Source: Advenella faeciporci (GTDB lineage Bacteria > Pseudomonadota > Gammaproteobacteria > Burkholderiales > Burkholderiaceae_B). Taken from it: a stretch of DNA of 64,000 nt. The translations under genes and the position numbers were made by a program. Shown in pieces: positions 1 to 8,672 of the stretch. The stretch is taken from assembly GCF_014652395.1 (NCBI RefSeq), contig NZ_BMYS01000002.1:1-64000 (forward strand). The letters run 5' to 3'. The notes below the pieces were generated by a model. That model did not search any database. It saw only the letters and a program-made list of their open reading frames with translations, and was not told the DNA's origin. How positions within the stretch are numbered: the first letter of the stretch is position 1; the number at the start of each line of letters is the position of its first letter.

Positions 1-60
1 ATCGCCGAACAGATACTCCTTTACTAATTTGACTTTGAATTGCACATCATATTTTTCCAT
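1..60 (-). CDS. IS3-family transposase OrfA, N-terminal 20 codons (cut by window edge)
   Basis: Read on the minus strand, an ATG at 60-58 opens a frame that runs without a stop to base 1. Its residues (MEKYDVQFKVKLVKEYL...) have the form of the N-terminus of IS3-family OrfA proteins, which begin with a basic helix-turn-helix segment of the FKL-x-VV-x-EYL type. The frame lies about 45 bases inside a terminal sequence also typical of IS3 elements. Only 20 residues are visible, so the family call rests on this short match plus the terminus. The rest of the element lies outside the window. Confidence 0.6.
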   Translation of the reverse strand, partial: MEKYDVQFKVKLVKEYLFGD

Positions 61-111
61 TGAAAAACCCCTAAAAGTTGAATGGGTGTCCAACTTTTGG
101 GGGTCAGTTCA
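1..111 (-). mobile_element. IS3-like insertion sequence, left end with terminal inverted repeat
   Basis: On the minus strand the element would begin near base 111 (or 106) with TGAACTGACCCCCAAAAGTT, closely resembling IS3-family termini (TG...ACCCCCAAAAGTTGGACA). A transposase start codon follows at 60. An 8-bp perfect inverted repeat (AAAAGTTG at 73-80, CAACTTTT at 91-98) lies between terminus and start codon. The opposite end and any target duplication are not visible. The terminus abuts a GTGGGAACGAG repeat, suggesting insertion beside or into that repeat. Confidence 0.65.
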
Positions 112-150
112 GAGCGTGGGAACGAGTTTCGCTTGGGAACGAGTTTTGAG
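112..150. repeat. GTGGGAACGAG-type repeat next to the IS end
   Basis: The stretch carries GAGCGTGGGAACGAG followed by a second, diverged TTGGGAACGAG unit. The same motif occurs as two palindromic copies at 17469-17546. It resembles the GTTCCCACGCTC dispersed repeats common in many proteobacterial genomes. Confidence 0.55.
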
Positions 151-190
151 TTCCTTGTGGGGACAGCTTGTCTGAAAATCCGGTTGACGC

Positions 191-646
191 TTATTCCTCT
201 TCTGGTGTGCCTGAAGGCCAGTCACGAATATAGGCCTTGAGCATGGTGTTTTCAAATTTTTGGGCCTCAAGGATGGCGCGGGCCATATCGTAAAAAGAAA
301 TCACGCCCAGCAGGGTGGGACCATCCATGACCGGCACATACCTGGCGTGATGCTCAAGCATTAAGCGCTGTACCTCGTTGGCATTGGTGTTGGGTGAAAC
401 GCTAACCGGAGCATCATCCATGATTTTTCGAATGGTGGTGTTACCTGCCTGGTTGTTGTTGTCGCTAAGATGACGGATGATTTCACGAAAAGTAAGCATT
501 CCGGCCAGTTGACCCTGGTCCATAATGACTAAAGAGCCAATATCATGAACACTCATGGTTTCAATGGCCTGGGCAACGGTTTGGTCTGGTGTGGCTGTAT
601 AAAGCGTATTGCCCTTAACGCGCAGAACTTCACTGATTTTCAACAT
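191..646 (-). CDS. CBS-domain protein (two CBS motifs)
   Basis: The 151-residue protein consists almost entirely of a pair of CBS motifs (about residues 10-60 and 75-130), with the usual VAQAIETMSVHDIGSLVIM and NEVQRLMLEHHARYVPVMD patterns. Such Bateman modules bind adenosyl ligands and act as small regulatory proteins. No catalytic domain is fused to it. It is monocistronic, with about 240 bases on its upstream side before the convergent-facing end of the next gene. The ligand and partner cannot be inferred from sequence. Confidence 0.85.
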   Translation of the reverse strand: MLKISEVLRVKGNTLYTATPDQTVAQAIETMSVHDIGSLVIMDQGQLAGMLTFREIIRHLSDNNNQAGNTTIRKIMDDAPVSVSPNTNANEVQRLMLEHHARYVPVMDGPTLLGVISFYDMARAILEAQKFENTMLKAYIRDWPSGTPEEE

Positions 647-884
647 ATTGCTCTCCCTGATGCTTGCCAGCCGTATTTTTATAATTTAAGTGCTTTTGAA
701 AGCCGCTTAAACGGACCTGGCTGCTTTTACTGTAATAAATGAAATTTGATATATAGAAATGTACACCATACAAAGAGTCTTTTAAAGTTAAATTTTCATG
801 TGAAGCTGCTGGGCGACAGGGAAACAGTTGTTTTGCCAGTATTAATACCCAGGCGTATTGAATATTGGCGTTGTTGTGGATTCT

Positions 885-2198
885 TTATTGTTTTTTGATG
901 ATGTCGCCCAGTTTGACGGTGTCATCATTCAGGATAAGTGCCGGAACAGCCTTGCGGATTTCGGGTTCATCATGCAGGGGGTTGGCTTGGCGGTCAAACA
1001 GGAAGTAATTGGACAGGGCTGTTAAACTGGCGTTTTCACTGCTGGCCAGTGCCCAGCGTTCAGATCTTTTGCCAGTGGTGTTAACGATGTAACCCATTGC
1101 CTGCAGTGGGTCAAGCACCTCTGGCAACTCATCGTGGTTGATTTTAAGTGAAGAAGCAAGAAAAGCGGTACTTCTGCCAGGCGGGTTGTCATCACGGTTG
1201 GCATGAAGCAGGCGCAAAACACGTATGGCCGCCATAAACCGGGTGCCCGGCAAAGTGTTGTGCTGAAAGCTGCCAAGCCGGATCTGTGGGGCAATGGCCG
1301 TTACCGAGGCGCCAAACAGCACAACCAGCCACGACAGGTAAATCCATAATAAAAAAAGCGGGATCGTGGCAAAAGTGCCATAAATAAGCGTGTAGGAAGG
1401 AAAACGGGTAATGTAGTAGGTAAATCCGGCTTTCATGATTTCCAGCAAAATGGCCGTGGTTAAGCCGCCAATCAGCGCGTCTTTTAAGGCAACCTTGCCA
1501 TTGGGGGCTACCAAATACAACAGGGTAAAGCCAATTACCGATAGCAGAATGGGTATCAGGGATACCAGGATACTGCTTAACAGCGAAAGATCATCGGTAA
1601 GGCCAAATTTTTCACGGGCCAGGAATGCAGTTGCCCACAGGCTGGCACCCAGCATGATGGGACCCAATGACAAGATGGCCCAATAAACCAGGATACGCTG
1701 GGAAATCGGTCGTTGTCGCCTGATATGCCATATTTTGTTAAGTGCCTCGTCTATCGTCATCATGAGCATGATGGAAGTAATAATCAGGAAACCCACCCCG
1801 ATGGTGGTTAGCCGGTTTGCCTGCTGGGCAAACGTATTAAGGTAACTCATGATGTTTTCCGACATCGAGGGGGGCATCAGGTTGTTGGTCAGGAAAGTGT
1901 CAAGCGATGCCTTGAAGTCGATGAATAGCGGAAAGGCAGTGAAAAGGGACAAGATAACCGCAAGCAGGGGAACAATGGCCAGTACGGTGGTAAACGTAAG
2001 GCTGGAAGCGACTTGTGTGAGATTGTCACGCATAAGCCGGGTAAAGGCAAACAGAACAGCATCCCTGTAAAACAGCAGGCGGGATTGATTGGTAAACCTG
2101 GAAAGCTGCTCCTGTTCTTCTTGTGCTTCCTGGGCTTCCTGCCTTTGCTCCAGATGCTCTTCCTGGTCCAGATAGTTTTGTTTGTCTTCGGTTTTCAT
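885..2198 (-). CDS. YihY/BrkB family inner-membrane protein
   Basis: The 437-residue protein has the YihY/virulence-factor BrkB fold: about six hydrophobic membrane segments between residues 45 and 310, including the RDNLTQVASSLTFTTVLAIVPLL signature in the first one, followed by a soluble C-terminal region of about 110 residues. The N-terminal 35 residues are highly charged and Glu/Gln-rich with a short EAQEAQEEQEQ repeat, probably disordered. The family was once annotated as RNase BN, which is now known to be wrong; the transported substrate is unknown. It is divergent from the DUF2069 gene. Confidence 0.85.
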   Translation of the reverse strand: MKTEDKQNYLDQEEHLEQRQEAQEAQEEQEQLSRFTNQSRLLFYRDAVLFAFTRLMRDNLTQVASSLTFTTVLAIVPLLAVILSLFTAFPLFIDFKASLDTFLTNNLMPPSMSENIMSYLNTFAQQANRLTTIGVGFLIITSIMLMMTIDEALNKIWHIRRQRPISQRILVYWAILSLGPIMLGASLWATAFLAREKFGLTDDLSLLSSILVSLIPILLSVIGFTLLYLVAPNGKVALKDALIGGLTTAILLEIMKAGFTYYITRFPSYTLIYGTFATIPLFLLWIYLSWLVVLFGASVTAIAPQIRLGSFQHNTLPGTRFMAAIRVLRLLHANRDDNPPGRSTAFLASSLKINHDELPEVLDPLQAMGYIVNTTGKRSERWALASSENASLTALSNYFLFDRQANPLHDEPEIRKAVPALILNDDTVKLGDIIKKQ

Positions 2199-2378
2199 GA
2201 AAAAGTAGGGGGGGTGACCATTTTAAAGGCAGTATAACAAGATTATCCCCGTGCTTTAAGTCAGGCTGCGCTTATAATACGGTAATTAACGTCAACATGA
2301 TGATTGAGTATTTTTGTGTCTGCACCTGTAATTGCTTCTCCTGATCCGGAAAACCCCGTTTATTCTGTCAACCATCCC

Positions 2379-2759
2379 ATGACAGTCACGCTTAATCCGG
2401 TCTACCGTTATATCTGTTTTGCCAGTCTGTTGGCTTTGTTGCTGCTTTGTGTTCTATGGGAGCTGGTTCTGGATCCGCTGGTACCGGGGGGTAGTATCTA
2501 TGTCCTGAAAGCCTTGCCCCTGATTTTTCCCTTGTATGGTGTTTACAAAGGTAATTTATATACCATGCAATGGTCTTCCATGCTGGTCCTGCTTTACATG
2601 ATGGAGGGTACCGTGCGTTGGTATTCAGACTTAAGCGCTACTTCAATGTATCTGGCAATGGCAGAAACCCTGCTTTCATTGGTGATTTTTGTGAGTGCCA
2701 TTTTGTATGTTCGCCCTGCCAAGAAAGTAGCGCGTGCCACCAAAAAACAGGGTAAATAA
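2379..2759 (+). CDS. DUF2069 family small membrane protein
   Basis: A roughly 126-residue protein with four predicted membrane helices (about residues 9-27, 37-55, 65-80 and 90-112 from the ATG at 2379) and a basic tail (KKVARATKKQGK). This is the size and layout of the DUF2069 family, of unknown function, common in beta- and gammaproteobacteria. The frame is open further upstream (TTG at 2304, GTG at 2316), but the extra segment is polar, unlike the family; neither start has a good ribosome-binding site. The stop is one base before the selO start, so the two are probably co-transcribed. Confidence 0.75.
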   Translation: MTVTLNPVYRYICFASLLALLLLCVLWELVLDPLVPGGSIYVLKALPLIFPLYGVYKGNLYTMQWSSMLVLLYMMEGTVRWYSDLSATSMYLAMAETLLSLVIFVSAILYVRPAKKVARATKKQGK

Positions 2760-2760
2760 A

Positions 2761-4245
2761 ATGCTTGCCCATTTGTCTGTCAGTAACAGCTTTGCCCAAC
2801 TGTCTCCCGAGTTTTACACCCGGTTGCAGCCTCGTGGGCTGAATAACCCATCCCTGCTGCATGTCAACAGCGATGTTGCAAGTTTGCTGGGACTTGACAA
2901 AACGCAAACAGAAAGCGATGAGTTTCTGCAAATCATGTCCGGTAATGCGCCATTGCCAGGCGGAGTGACCTTATCTGCCGTTTACAGCGGCCATCAGTTT
3001 GGTGTTTGGGCCGGGCAGCTGGGTGATGGCAGGGCGCATTTGCTGGGGGCTGTTGCAGGGCACGATAGCAATGGCAAGCCCTGCGACTGGGAGCTGCAGT
3101 TAAAGGGGGCCGGTCTCACCCCTTATTCCCGTATGGGAGACGGCCGCGCGGTTTTGCGTTCTTCGGTGCGCGAATACTTGGCCAGTGCGGCCATGGTTGG
3201 CCTGGGTATTCCCACCACTCTGGCCTTATGCATTACCCAGTCTGATGATCCGGTTTACCGGGAAACCACTGAAACAGCGGCTATCGTCACGCGCGTGGCG
3301 CCCAGTTTTGTCCGTTTCGGTTCTTTCGAACACTGGTATGCCAACCGTCGGCCAGACCTGCTGCGTGAGTTGCTGAATTATGTGGTCAGTCATTTTTTTG
3401 CCGATGAAGTCAAGGTGGCACAAAATGATGCGGATTTGCCCGCAATGGTTTGTGGTTTCCTGGATAGCGTTGTCAGAAGAACAGCCTTGTTAATGGCTGA
3501 CTGGCTGTGTGTGGGGTTTTGCCATGGCGTCATGAATACCGACAACATGTCCATTTTAGGTTTAACCATTGATTACGGGCCGTATGGGTTTATGGACGGG
3601 TTCCAGGCCAACCATATTTGCAACCATTCGGATAGCGAAGGGCGGTACGCCTGGAATCAACAGGCATCGGTGGGTTTGTGGAATTTATACCGTTTGGCCA
3701 ATTGTTTTGTCTCGCTGGGGGTTCCCCAAGAGGAGCTCACCCAATGCCTTGATCGTTACGAGTCAGTCTTTACCGATGCTTTTCGGGAAAAAATGATACG
3801 CAAAATGGGACTTGTGCAGTGGCAGGATAATGATGAACAGCTGCTTGAACAGTGGTGGCAGATGTTACATGGCCAAAAGGCTGATTTCACTTTAAGCTTC
3901 AGGTATTTGTCCGAGGTCATGCACGATGACTCGCGGTTTCTGGGCCTTTTTTCAGACAAGCCTGCCGCGCAGCAGTGGTTGCTGCAATACAAAGCGCGTA
4001 TTGCCGGTATTGAAGGGAACGAGCAGGAACGGGTGGATGGTATGAATGCGGTAAACCCCTTGTATGTTTTGCGCAATTATCTGGCCGAAAAGGCCATTTG
4101 GGATGCCAAACGTAAAAACCCGTCAACCATTGAAAACCTGTTGACAGTGTTAAGAAACCCGTTTGTGGAGCAGGCAGGCATGGAACAGTTTGCCGTCTTG
4201 CCACCCGAGTGGGCTAACGAGATTGCGGTAAGTTGTTCTTCTTAA
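2761..4245 (+). CDS. selO: Protein adenylyltransferase SelO (YdiU/UPF0061)
   Basis: A 494-residue SelO pseudokinase-fold enzyme, which transfers AMP from ATP to protein Ser/Thr/Tyr side chains and in E. coli is linked to oxidative stress. Visible family motifs are SGHQFGVWAGQLGDGRA, LKGAGLTPYSRMGDGRAVLRSS, HGVMNTDNMS and DYGPYGFMD (metal and nucleotide binding), and the C-terminal SCSS with the conserved Cys. The ATG at 2761 gives the family N-terminus and follows the preceding stop by one base; an upstream in-frame extension would overlap the DUF2069 gene. Confidence 0.92.
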   Translation: MLAHLSVSNSFAQLSPEFYTRLQPRGLNNPSLLHVNSDVASLLGLDKTQTESDEFLQIMSGNAPLPGGVTLSAVYSGHQFGVWAGQLGDGRAHLLGAVAGHDSNGKPCDWELQLKGAGLTPYSRMGDGRAVLRSSVREYLASAAMVGLGIPTTLALCITQSDDPVYRETTETAAIVTRVAPSFVRFGSFEHWYANRRPDLLRELLNYVVSHFFADEVKVAQNDADLPAMVCGFLDSVVRRTALLMADWLCVGFCHGVMNTDNMSILGLTIDYGPYGFMDGFQANHICNHSDSEGRYAWNQQASVGLWNLYRLANCFVSLGVPQEELTQCLDRYESVFTDAFREKMIRKMGLVQWQDNDEQLLEQWWQMLHGQKADFTLSFRYLSEVMHDDSRFLGLFSDKPAAQQWLLQYKARIAGIEGNEQERVDGMNAVNPLYVLRNYLAEKAIWDAKRKNPSTIENLLTVLRNPFVEQAGMEQFAVLPPEWANEIAVSCSS

Positions 4246-4294
4246 GTAAGATACATCCTCAGCAGAAATAAAAACGATATGGGTAAGAGAAAAA

Positions 4295-5353
4295 ATGTCA
4301 GGTAATACATTAGGAAAAATTTTTACGGTCAGTAATTTTGGCGAGTCGCACGGGCCGGCCATTGGTTGCGTTATTGATGGCTGCCCGGCCGGCATGGAGT
4401 TGTCAGCTGAAGATATCCAGCTGGAACTGGACAGGCGCAGGCCCGGTACCTCACGGCACGTGACCCAGCGCCAGGAGCCCGATCAGGTGGAAATCCTGTC
4501 GGGTGTCTACGAAGGTAAAACCACCGGTACGCCCATTGGGCTGCTTATCCGCAACCAGGACCAGCGCAGCAAAGATTATTCGGCCATTTCAGATACATTC
4601 CGCCCCGGTCATGCAGACGTTACGTACTGGAAAAAGTACGGTATTCGTGATCCGCGGGGTGGTGGACGTTCTTCGGCCCGTTTGACCGCACCCACGGTGG
4701 CTGCCGGCGCTGTGGCCAAAAAATGGCTTAAAAAAGAGTTCGGCACTATTATTCGTGGCTATATGAGCCAGTTGGGTCCTATCGAAATACCCTTCATTTC
4801 CTGGGATCACGTTACCAGTAACCCGTTTTTTGCGGCTAACCAAAGTCTGGTTTCAGAACTGGAAAGTTACATGGATGAATTGAGAAGGGACGGCGACTCT
4901 ATTGGGGCACGTATAGAAGTGGTGGCCCAAAACCTGCCTGCTGGCTGGGGTGAGCCTATTTATGATCGCCTTGATGCCGATATTGCACACGCCATGATGG
5001 GTCTTAATGCCGTGAAGGGGGTTTCAATTGGCGCAGGCTTCGAATCGGTGGTCCAGCGCGGTTCTGAGCATGGTGATGAATTAACACCCGATGGCTACTT
5101 AAGCAATCATGCGGGCGGTATTCTGGGCGGCATTTCTACCGGGCAGGATATTACGGTGTCTCTGGCCATCAAGCCAACTTCCAGTATCCGTATTGAACGC
5201 AAATCGCTTAACAAGGCTGGCGAGCCGGTCATGGTGCAAACCCTGGGCAGGCACGATCCTTGTGTGGGTATTCGTGCAACCCCTATTGCCGAGGCTTTGC
5301 TGGCGCTGGTTTTGATAGATCACGCACTCAGGCAGCGGGCTTATCGCTGCTAA
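4295..5353 (+). CDS. aroC: Chorismate synthase
   Basis: A 352-residue enzyme converting 5-enolpyruvylshikimate 3-phosphate to chorismate with reduced FMN, the last common step of aromatic biosynthesis. Family signatures are present: [18 protein letters not shown] near the N-terminus, [27 protein letters not shown] in the first third, and [13 protein letters not shown] around residue 275. Length matches bacterial AroC. It is 49 bases after selO on the same strand and ends just before a bidirectional terminator. Confidence 0.97.
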   Translation: MSGNTLGKIFTVSNFGESHGPAIGCVIDGCPAGMELSAEDIQLELDRRRPGTSRHVTQRQEPDQVEILSGVYEGKTTGTPIGLLIRNQDQRSKDYSAISDTFRPGHADVTYWKKYGIRDPRGGGRSSARLTAPTVAAGAVAKKWLKKEFGTIIRGYMSQLGPIEIPFISWDHVTSNPFFAANQSLVSELESYMDELRRDGDSIGARIEVVAQNLPAGWGEPIYDRLDADIAHAMMGLNAVKGVSIGAGFESVVQRGSEHGDELTPDGYLSNHAGGILGGISTGQDITVSLAIKPTSSIRIERKSLNKAGEPVMVQTLGRHDPCVGIRATPIAEALLALVLIDHALRQRAYRC

Positions 5354-5374
5354 TTAACGGGTAAGTGCCCTGCA

Positions 5375-5410
5375 ATAAAAAAGGACGGTTTTAGGGGTCG
5401 TCCTTTTTAT
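5375..5410. terminator. Bidirectional terminator between aroC and fahA
   Basis: An A-run and GGACG arm pairs with CGTCC plus a T-run (about 11 bp stem), giving an intrinsic terminator in both directions between two convergent genes. Confidence 0.8.
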
Positions 5411-5427
5411 TGGCTAGATGAAAATGC

Positions 5428-6747
5428 CTAGAACAATGCTTTCAGTACGGTTCCGGAAACAGAGCCCAGACTGATATCGGGATAACCTTCTTTGCGGCAG
5501 ACACCCTTGATAATGATTTCATCACCATCTTCCAGGAAGGTGCGTTTTTCACCCCAAGGCAATTCGATGGGTTTTTTGCCCCCCACGCTCATCTCCAGCA
5601 ATGAGCCTGCTTCTTCAGGTTTGGGGCCAGACAGGGTACCGGAACCCAGCAGGTCTCCGGGTTGCAGATTGCAGCCGTTAACAGTGTGGTGTGTAACCAT
5701 TTGCGCAATAGTCCAGTAGGCATCCTTGAAGTTGCTGCTGGCAAGATGTGCCGGAGGCTGATGGCTGTTGCGTGATTGTTCGGTACTGAGTAAAACATCC
5801 AGTTTAAGGTCATAGGCACCGGCCTTGCTGTTTTCTTCAGAAGTCAGGTACTCAAGAGGCTGAGGGTCTTCAGCCGGGCGAGAGAAGGCGGTCTGGAAGG
5901 GGGCCAGGGCTTCGGTGGTCACGACCCACGGAGAAATCGTGCTGGCAAAATTTTTAGCCAGGAATGGGCCTAGTGGCTGGTATTCCCAGGCCTGCAAGTC
6001 GCGGGCAGACCAGTCATTCAGGATACACAGGCCAAAAATGTGTTTTGGGGCATCTTCAATTTTAATGCGATGCCCCAGTTCGTTGCCGCTGCCAATGAAA
6101 ACGCCTAATTCAAGTTCATAATCAAGACGTTTGCAAGGGCTTAGTTCCGGTTTGCCGTCCTCGGTGGCAGGACGCAACTGTCCAACCGGACGATGAAATT
6201 TCTGGCCCGATACCCCAATGCTGGAGGCGCGGCCATGGTAACCAATGGGAATCCATTTGTAATTGGATAACAGCGGATTGTCGGGGCGGAACTGTTTGCC
6301 GACGGCGGTGGCATGGTGGACCGAAATATAAAAATCGGTGTAATCGCCAATTCTTGCGGCCGTGGTGTATTCGGCATTGGCTTGGGGAACCAGTAAAGGC
6401 TGAATGCTGGCCTGCAGTCCGGAACCGCTTTTGAGCGCGCGAGACAAGGCCAGACGTAAAGCAGACCAGTATTCCTGGCCAAGTGCCATGAGTTCGTTCA
6501 GGTGGGTGCCTCGGCAGGCATTAAGGGCCTCTTGGGCTGCACCCTCAAACAGGTTCAGGTTTGCCAGTGCGGCCAGATCAACGATTTGATCACCAATGGC
6601 AACACCAGGGCGGAAGGATTCTTGCGAGCCGGCTTTGCGAAAAGAGGCAAAAGGCAAATTCTGGATAGGAAAACCGTTACCTGGTACGTTGGCGGATTCT
6701 ACCCAGCTTTGCAGTTGGGGGTTATGTGTCTCGTTCAGTGTTGTCAT
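5428..6747 (-). CDS. fahA: Fumarylacetoacetase
   Basis: A 439-residue fumarylacetoacetase, which hydrolyses fumarylacetoacetate to fumarate and acetoacetate at the end of tyrosine/homogentisate catabolism. It has the two-domain layout of the long FAA family: an N-terminal FAA domain, then the catalytic domain with DYTDFYISVHHATAVGKQFRP (metal ligand Asp and catalytic His), GYHGRASSIGVSG and the LELGVF and LNDWSARDLQAWEYQPLGPFLAKNF motifs. Homogentisate dioxygenase (hmgA), often its neighbour, is not in the window. It is probably transcribed alone. Confidence 0.95.
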   Translation of the reverse strand: MTTLNETHNPQLQSWVESANVPGNGFPIQNLPFASFRKAGSQESFRPGVAIGDQIVDLAALANLNLFEGAAQEALNACRGTHLNELMALGQEYWSALRLALSRALKSGSGLQASIQPLLVPQANAEYTTAARIGDYTDFYISVHHATAVGKQFRPDNPLLSNYKWIPIGYHGRASSIGVSGQKFHRPVGQLRPATEDGKPELSPCKRLDYELELGVFIGSGNELGHRIKIEDAPKHIFGLCILNDWSARDLQAWEYQPLGPFLAKNFASTISPWVVTTEALAPFQTAFSRPAEDPQPLEYLTSEENSKAGAYDLKLDVLLSTEQSRNSHQPPAHLASSNFKDAYWTIAQMVTHHTVNGCNLQPGDLLGSGTLSGPKPEEAGSLLEMSVGGKKPIELPWGEKRTFLEDGDEIIIKGVCRKEGYPDISLGSVSGTVLKALF

Positions 6748-6920
6748 GCGTTTGAATAATTTAAAAAAGAGTTTTCAATTATAGTTGAAAGCGCAACTAT
6801 TATAAGGGCGTCTACAGACTTAAAACCAACGCAGGTTTGCCTGCATGGTACTGCGTTTTGTTGCCCGGTTTTGCGTAACGGATAAAACCGTAACAAATGA
6901 TACTATACCTTATAAGCAAA

Positions 6921-6950
6921 AAAACAGCCAGAGGTAAGTCTGGCTGTGGT
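6921..6950 (-). terminator. Terminator downstream of the omega-aminotransferase
   Basis: On the minus strand ACAGCCAGA pairs with TCTGGCTGT (6924-6932 with 6939-6947) and is followed by a T7 run, placed about 50 bases after the aminotransferase stop. Confidence 0.8.
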
Positions 6951-6995
6951 TGCAAAAGTCTTGTCTGGTCAGTTTTGCCTGCTACTTTTAAAGTC

Positions 6996-8312
6996 TTAGT
7001 CCACTTGTTTCAGGACATTGCCAAGCACATTGAATATGTGCCCGATTTGCTCTTCGTTAATAATCAACGGGGGTGAGATGGCAATAATATCGCCTGTGTA
7101 ACGCAGCAGGACACCCTGTTCGTAGCATTTCTGGAACACTTCAGCGGCACGGGCGCCAGGTGCGCCGGTTCTGGGTTTTAGCTCGACTCCTGCCACCAGG
7201 CCAAGGTTGCGTATGTCCAAGACGTGAGGGAAGCCTTTCAAGGCGTGTGCAGCCTGTTCAAACATGCCACTCATTGCTTTGGCATTTTCAAAAATACGCG
7301 CTTTTTTGTACAGTTCCAGGGTTGCCTTGACGGCTGCTGCAGACAGGGGGTGTCCCGAGTAAGTGTAACCATGAAAGAGTTCAATCCCTCCAGCAGAGCC
7401 ATTGACGATCGCATTGTAAATGCTTTCCCTGGCAGCGACAGCACCCACTGGCACGGCGGCATTGCTAAGGCCTTTTGCCAGGGTGATGAGATCGGGCGTG
7501 ATACCAAAATACTCACTGGCCGTTGCGGTACCCAGGCGACCAAAACCGGTAATGACCTCATCAAAAATGAGCAAAATGCCGTGTTTACGGGTAATTTCTC
7601 GCAATCGTTCCAGATAGCCCTTGGGAGGAATCAGCACACCCGTAGAGCCGGCAATGGGTTCTACAATAACCGCGGCAATGGTGGAGGCGTCATGCAGTGC
7701 GATGATGTTTTCAAGTTCATCAGCAAGGTGCGCGCCCCAGGCAGGTTGTCCTTTACTATAAGCATTGTGCTCAAGATGGTGCGTGTGTGGCAAGTGATCC
7801 ACCTGGGGTAGCAGGCTATTGGAGAAAGTTTTTCGGTTGGGGCTAATGCCGCCTACCGAAATACCCCCAAAACCAACGCCATGGTACCCGCGTTCACGGC
7901 CAATCAAGCGTGAGCGGGTGGGTTCTCCGTTAGCCCGGTGATAGGCCAGGGCAATTTTCAGGGCCGTATCCACTGACTCCGACCCGGAATTGGTAAAGAA
8001 TATTTTGTTGATTCCGTCTGGCATGAATTCTGCCACAGCCTGGGCCGCTTCAAATGCAATGGGATGCCCCATCTGGAAACCGGGGGCGTAATCCAGCATA
8101 TTTATTTGTTCAATCATGGCCTGGGTTATTTCCTCACGGCCATGCCCGGCATTCACGCACCATAAACCGGCGCAGCCATCCAGTATCTGCCGATCATCGG
8201 TAGACGTGTAATACATGCCTTTAGCCGCCTTTAGCAGGCGAGGAGCAGCCTTGAAGTTCTTGTTGGCGGTAAAGGGCATCCAAAAATGGGAGAGATCGGG
8301 TGTCTGGCGCAT
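6996..8312 (-). CDS. Class III omega-amino acid--pyruvate aminotransferase
   Basis: A 438-residue fold-type I PLP enzyme of the class III family. Visible motifs are the aromatic N-terminus SHFWMPFTANKNFK, GSESVDTALKIA (phosphate binding), IFDEVITGFGRLG (Asp to pyridine N) and TLAKGLSNAAVPVGA containing the Schiff-base Lys. The N-terminus and spacing resemble beta-alanine/omega-amino acid:pyruvate transaminases such as Pseudomonas AptA. Natural substrates could be beta-alanine, GABA-like amines or another omega-amino acid. It is monocistronic with its own terminator. Confidence 0.88.
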   Translation of the reverse strand: MRQTPDLSHFWMPFTANKNFKAAPRLLKAAKGMYYTSTDDRQILDGCAGLWCVNAGHGREEITQAMIEQINMLDYAPGFQMGHPIAFEAAQAVAEFMPDGINKIFFTNSGSESVDTALKIALAYHRANGEPTRSRLIGRERGYHGVGFGGISVGGISPNRKTFSNSLLPQVDHLPHTHHLEHNAYSKGQPAWGAHLADELENIIALHDASTIAAVIVEPIAGSTGVLIPPKGYLERLREITRKHGILLIFDEVITGFGRLGTATASEYFGITPDLITLAKGLSNAAVPVGAVAARESIYNAIVNGSAGGIELFHGYTYSGHPLSAAAVKATLELYKKARIFENAKAMSGMFEQAAHALKGFPHVLDIRNLGLVAGVELKPRTGAPGARAAEVFQKCYEQGVLLRYTGDIIAISPPLIINEEQIGHIFNVLGNVLKQVD

Positions 8313-8672
8313 GGCTTTACTCCGAAAAATGCGTGATTGAGGAAGGTGGTTTTGTCTTATATGAAAAAAAATTTATTATCTGCAATTAACCCGTGCATTA
8401 TGACATGTTGTCAACATGGAAAAACAGGCGGGTTTTACCTATGAATTTTGGCTATATGATTGTTTTGCATCAGTTTGATGGGCTGAAAAAGTTGAAAAGG
8501 CAAGACCTGGTGCCTTAATTTTGAGCGATTAATGCTTTTTTATAGTAGTACCACTACTAGTATAAATAATGGGCTTGTTAAGCATAGACAATCAGCGATA
8601 ATTATTGCATTGTTGACTAAAAGATTTTTGTCAACCCAACAAAACTATTCATTTAGTTGTGCGGAGAAAAAA
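8313..8672. other. Intergenic leader region upstream of leuC
   Basis: This 360-base, AT-rich stretch separates the divergent aminotransferase and leuCDB-asd transcription units and must hold both promoters. It contains a 7-bp perfect dyad (8543-8559). A frame is open in phase with leuC from 8532, but the segment has no LeuC similarity and no run of Leu codons, so no attenuator peptide can be claimed. Confidence 0.5.
8543..8559. promoter_or_regulatory. Palindrome TAGTAGT-ACC-ACTACTA upstream of leuC
   Basis: Perfect 7-bp inverted repeat with a 3-base centre, about 115 bases before the leuC start. It could be an operator or a leader-RNA hairpin; no matching regulator gene is adjacent. Confidence 0.35.

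Noticed and set aside
7224-7811. 195-residue plus-strand open frame opposite the aminotransferase
   Set aside because: Opposite a conserved PLP enzyme and without domain features.
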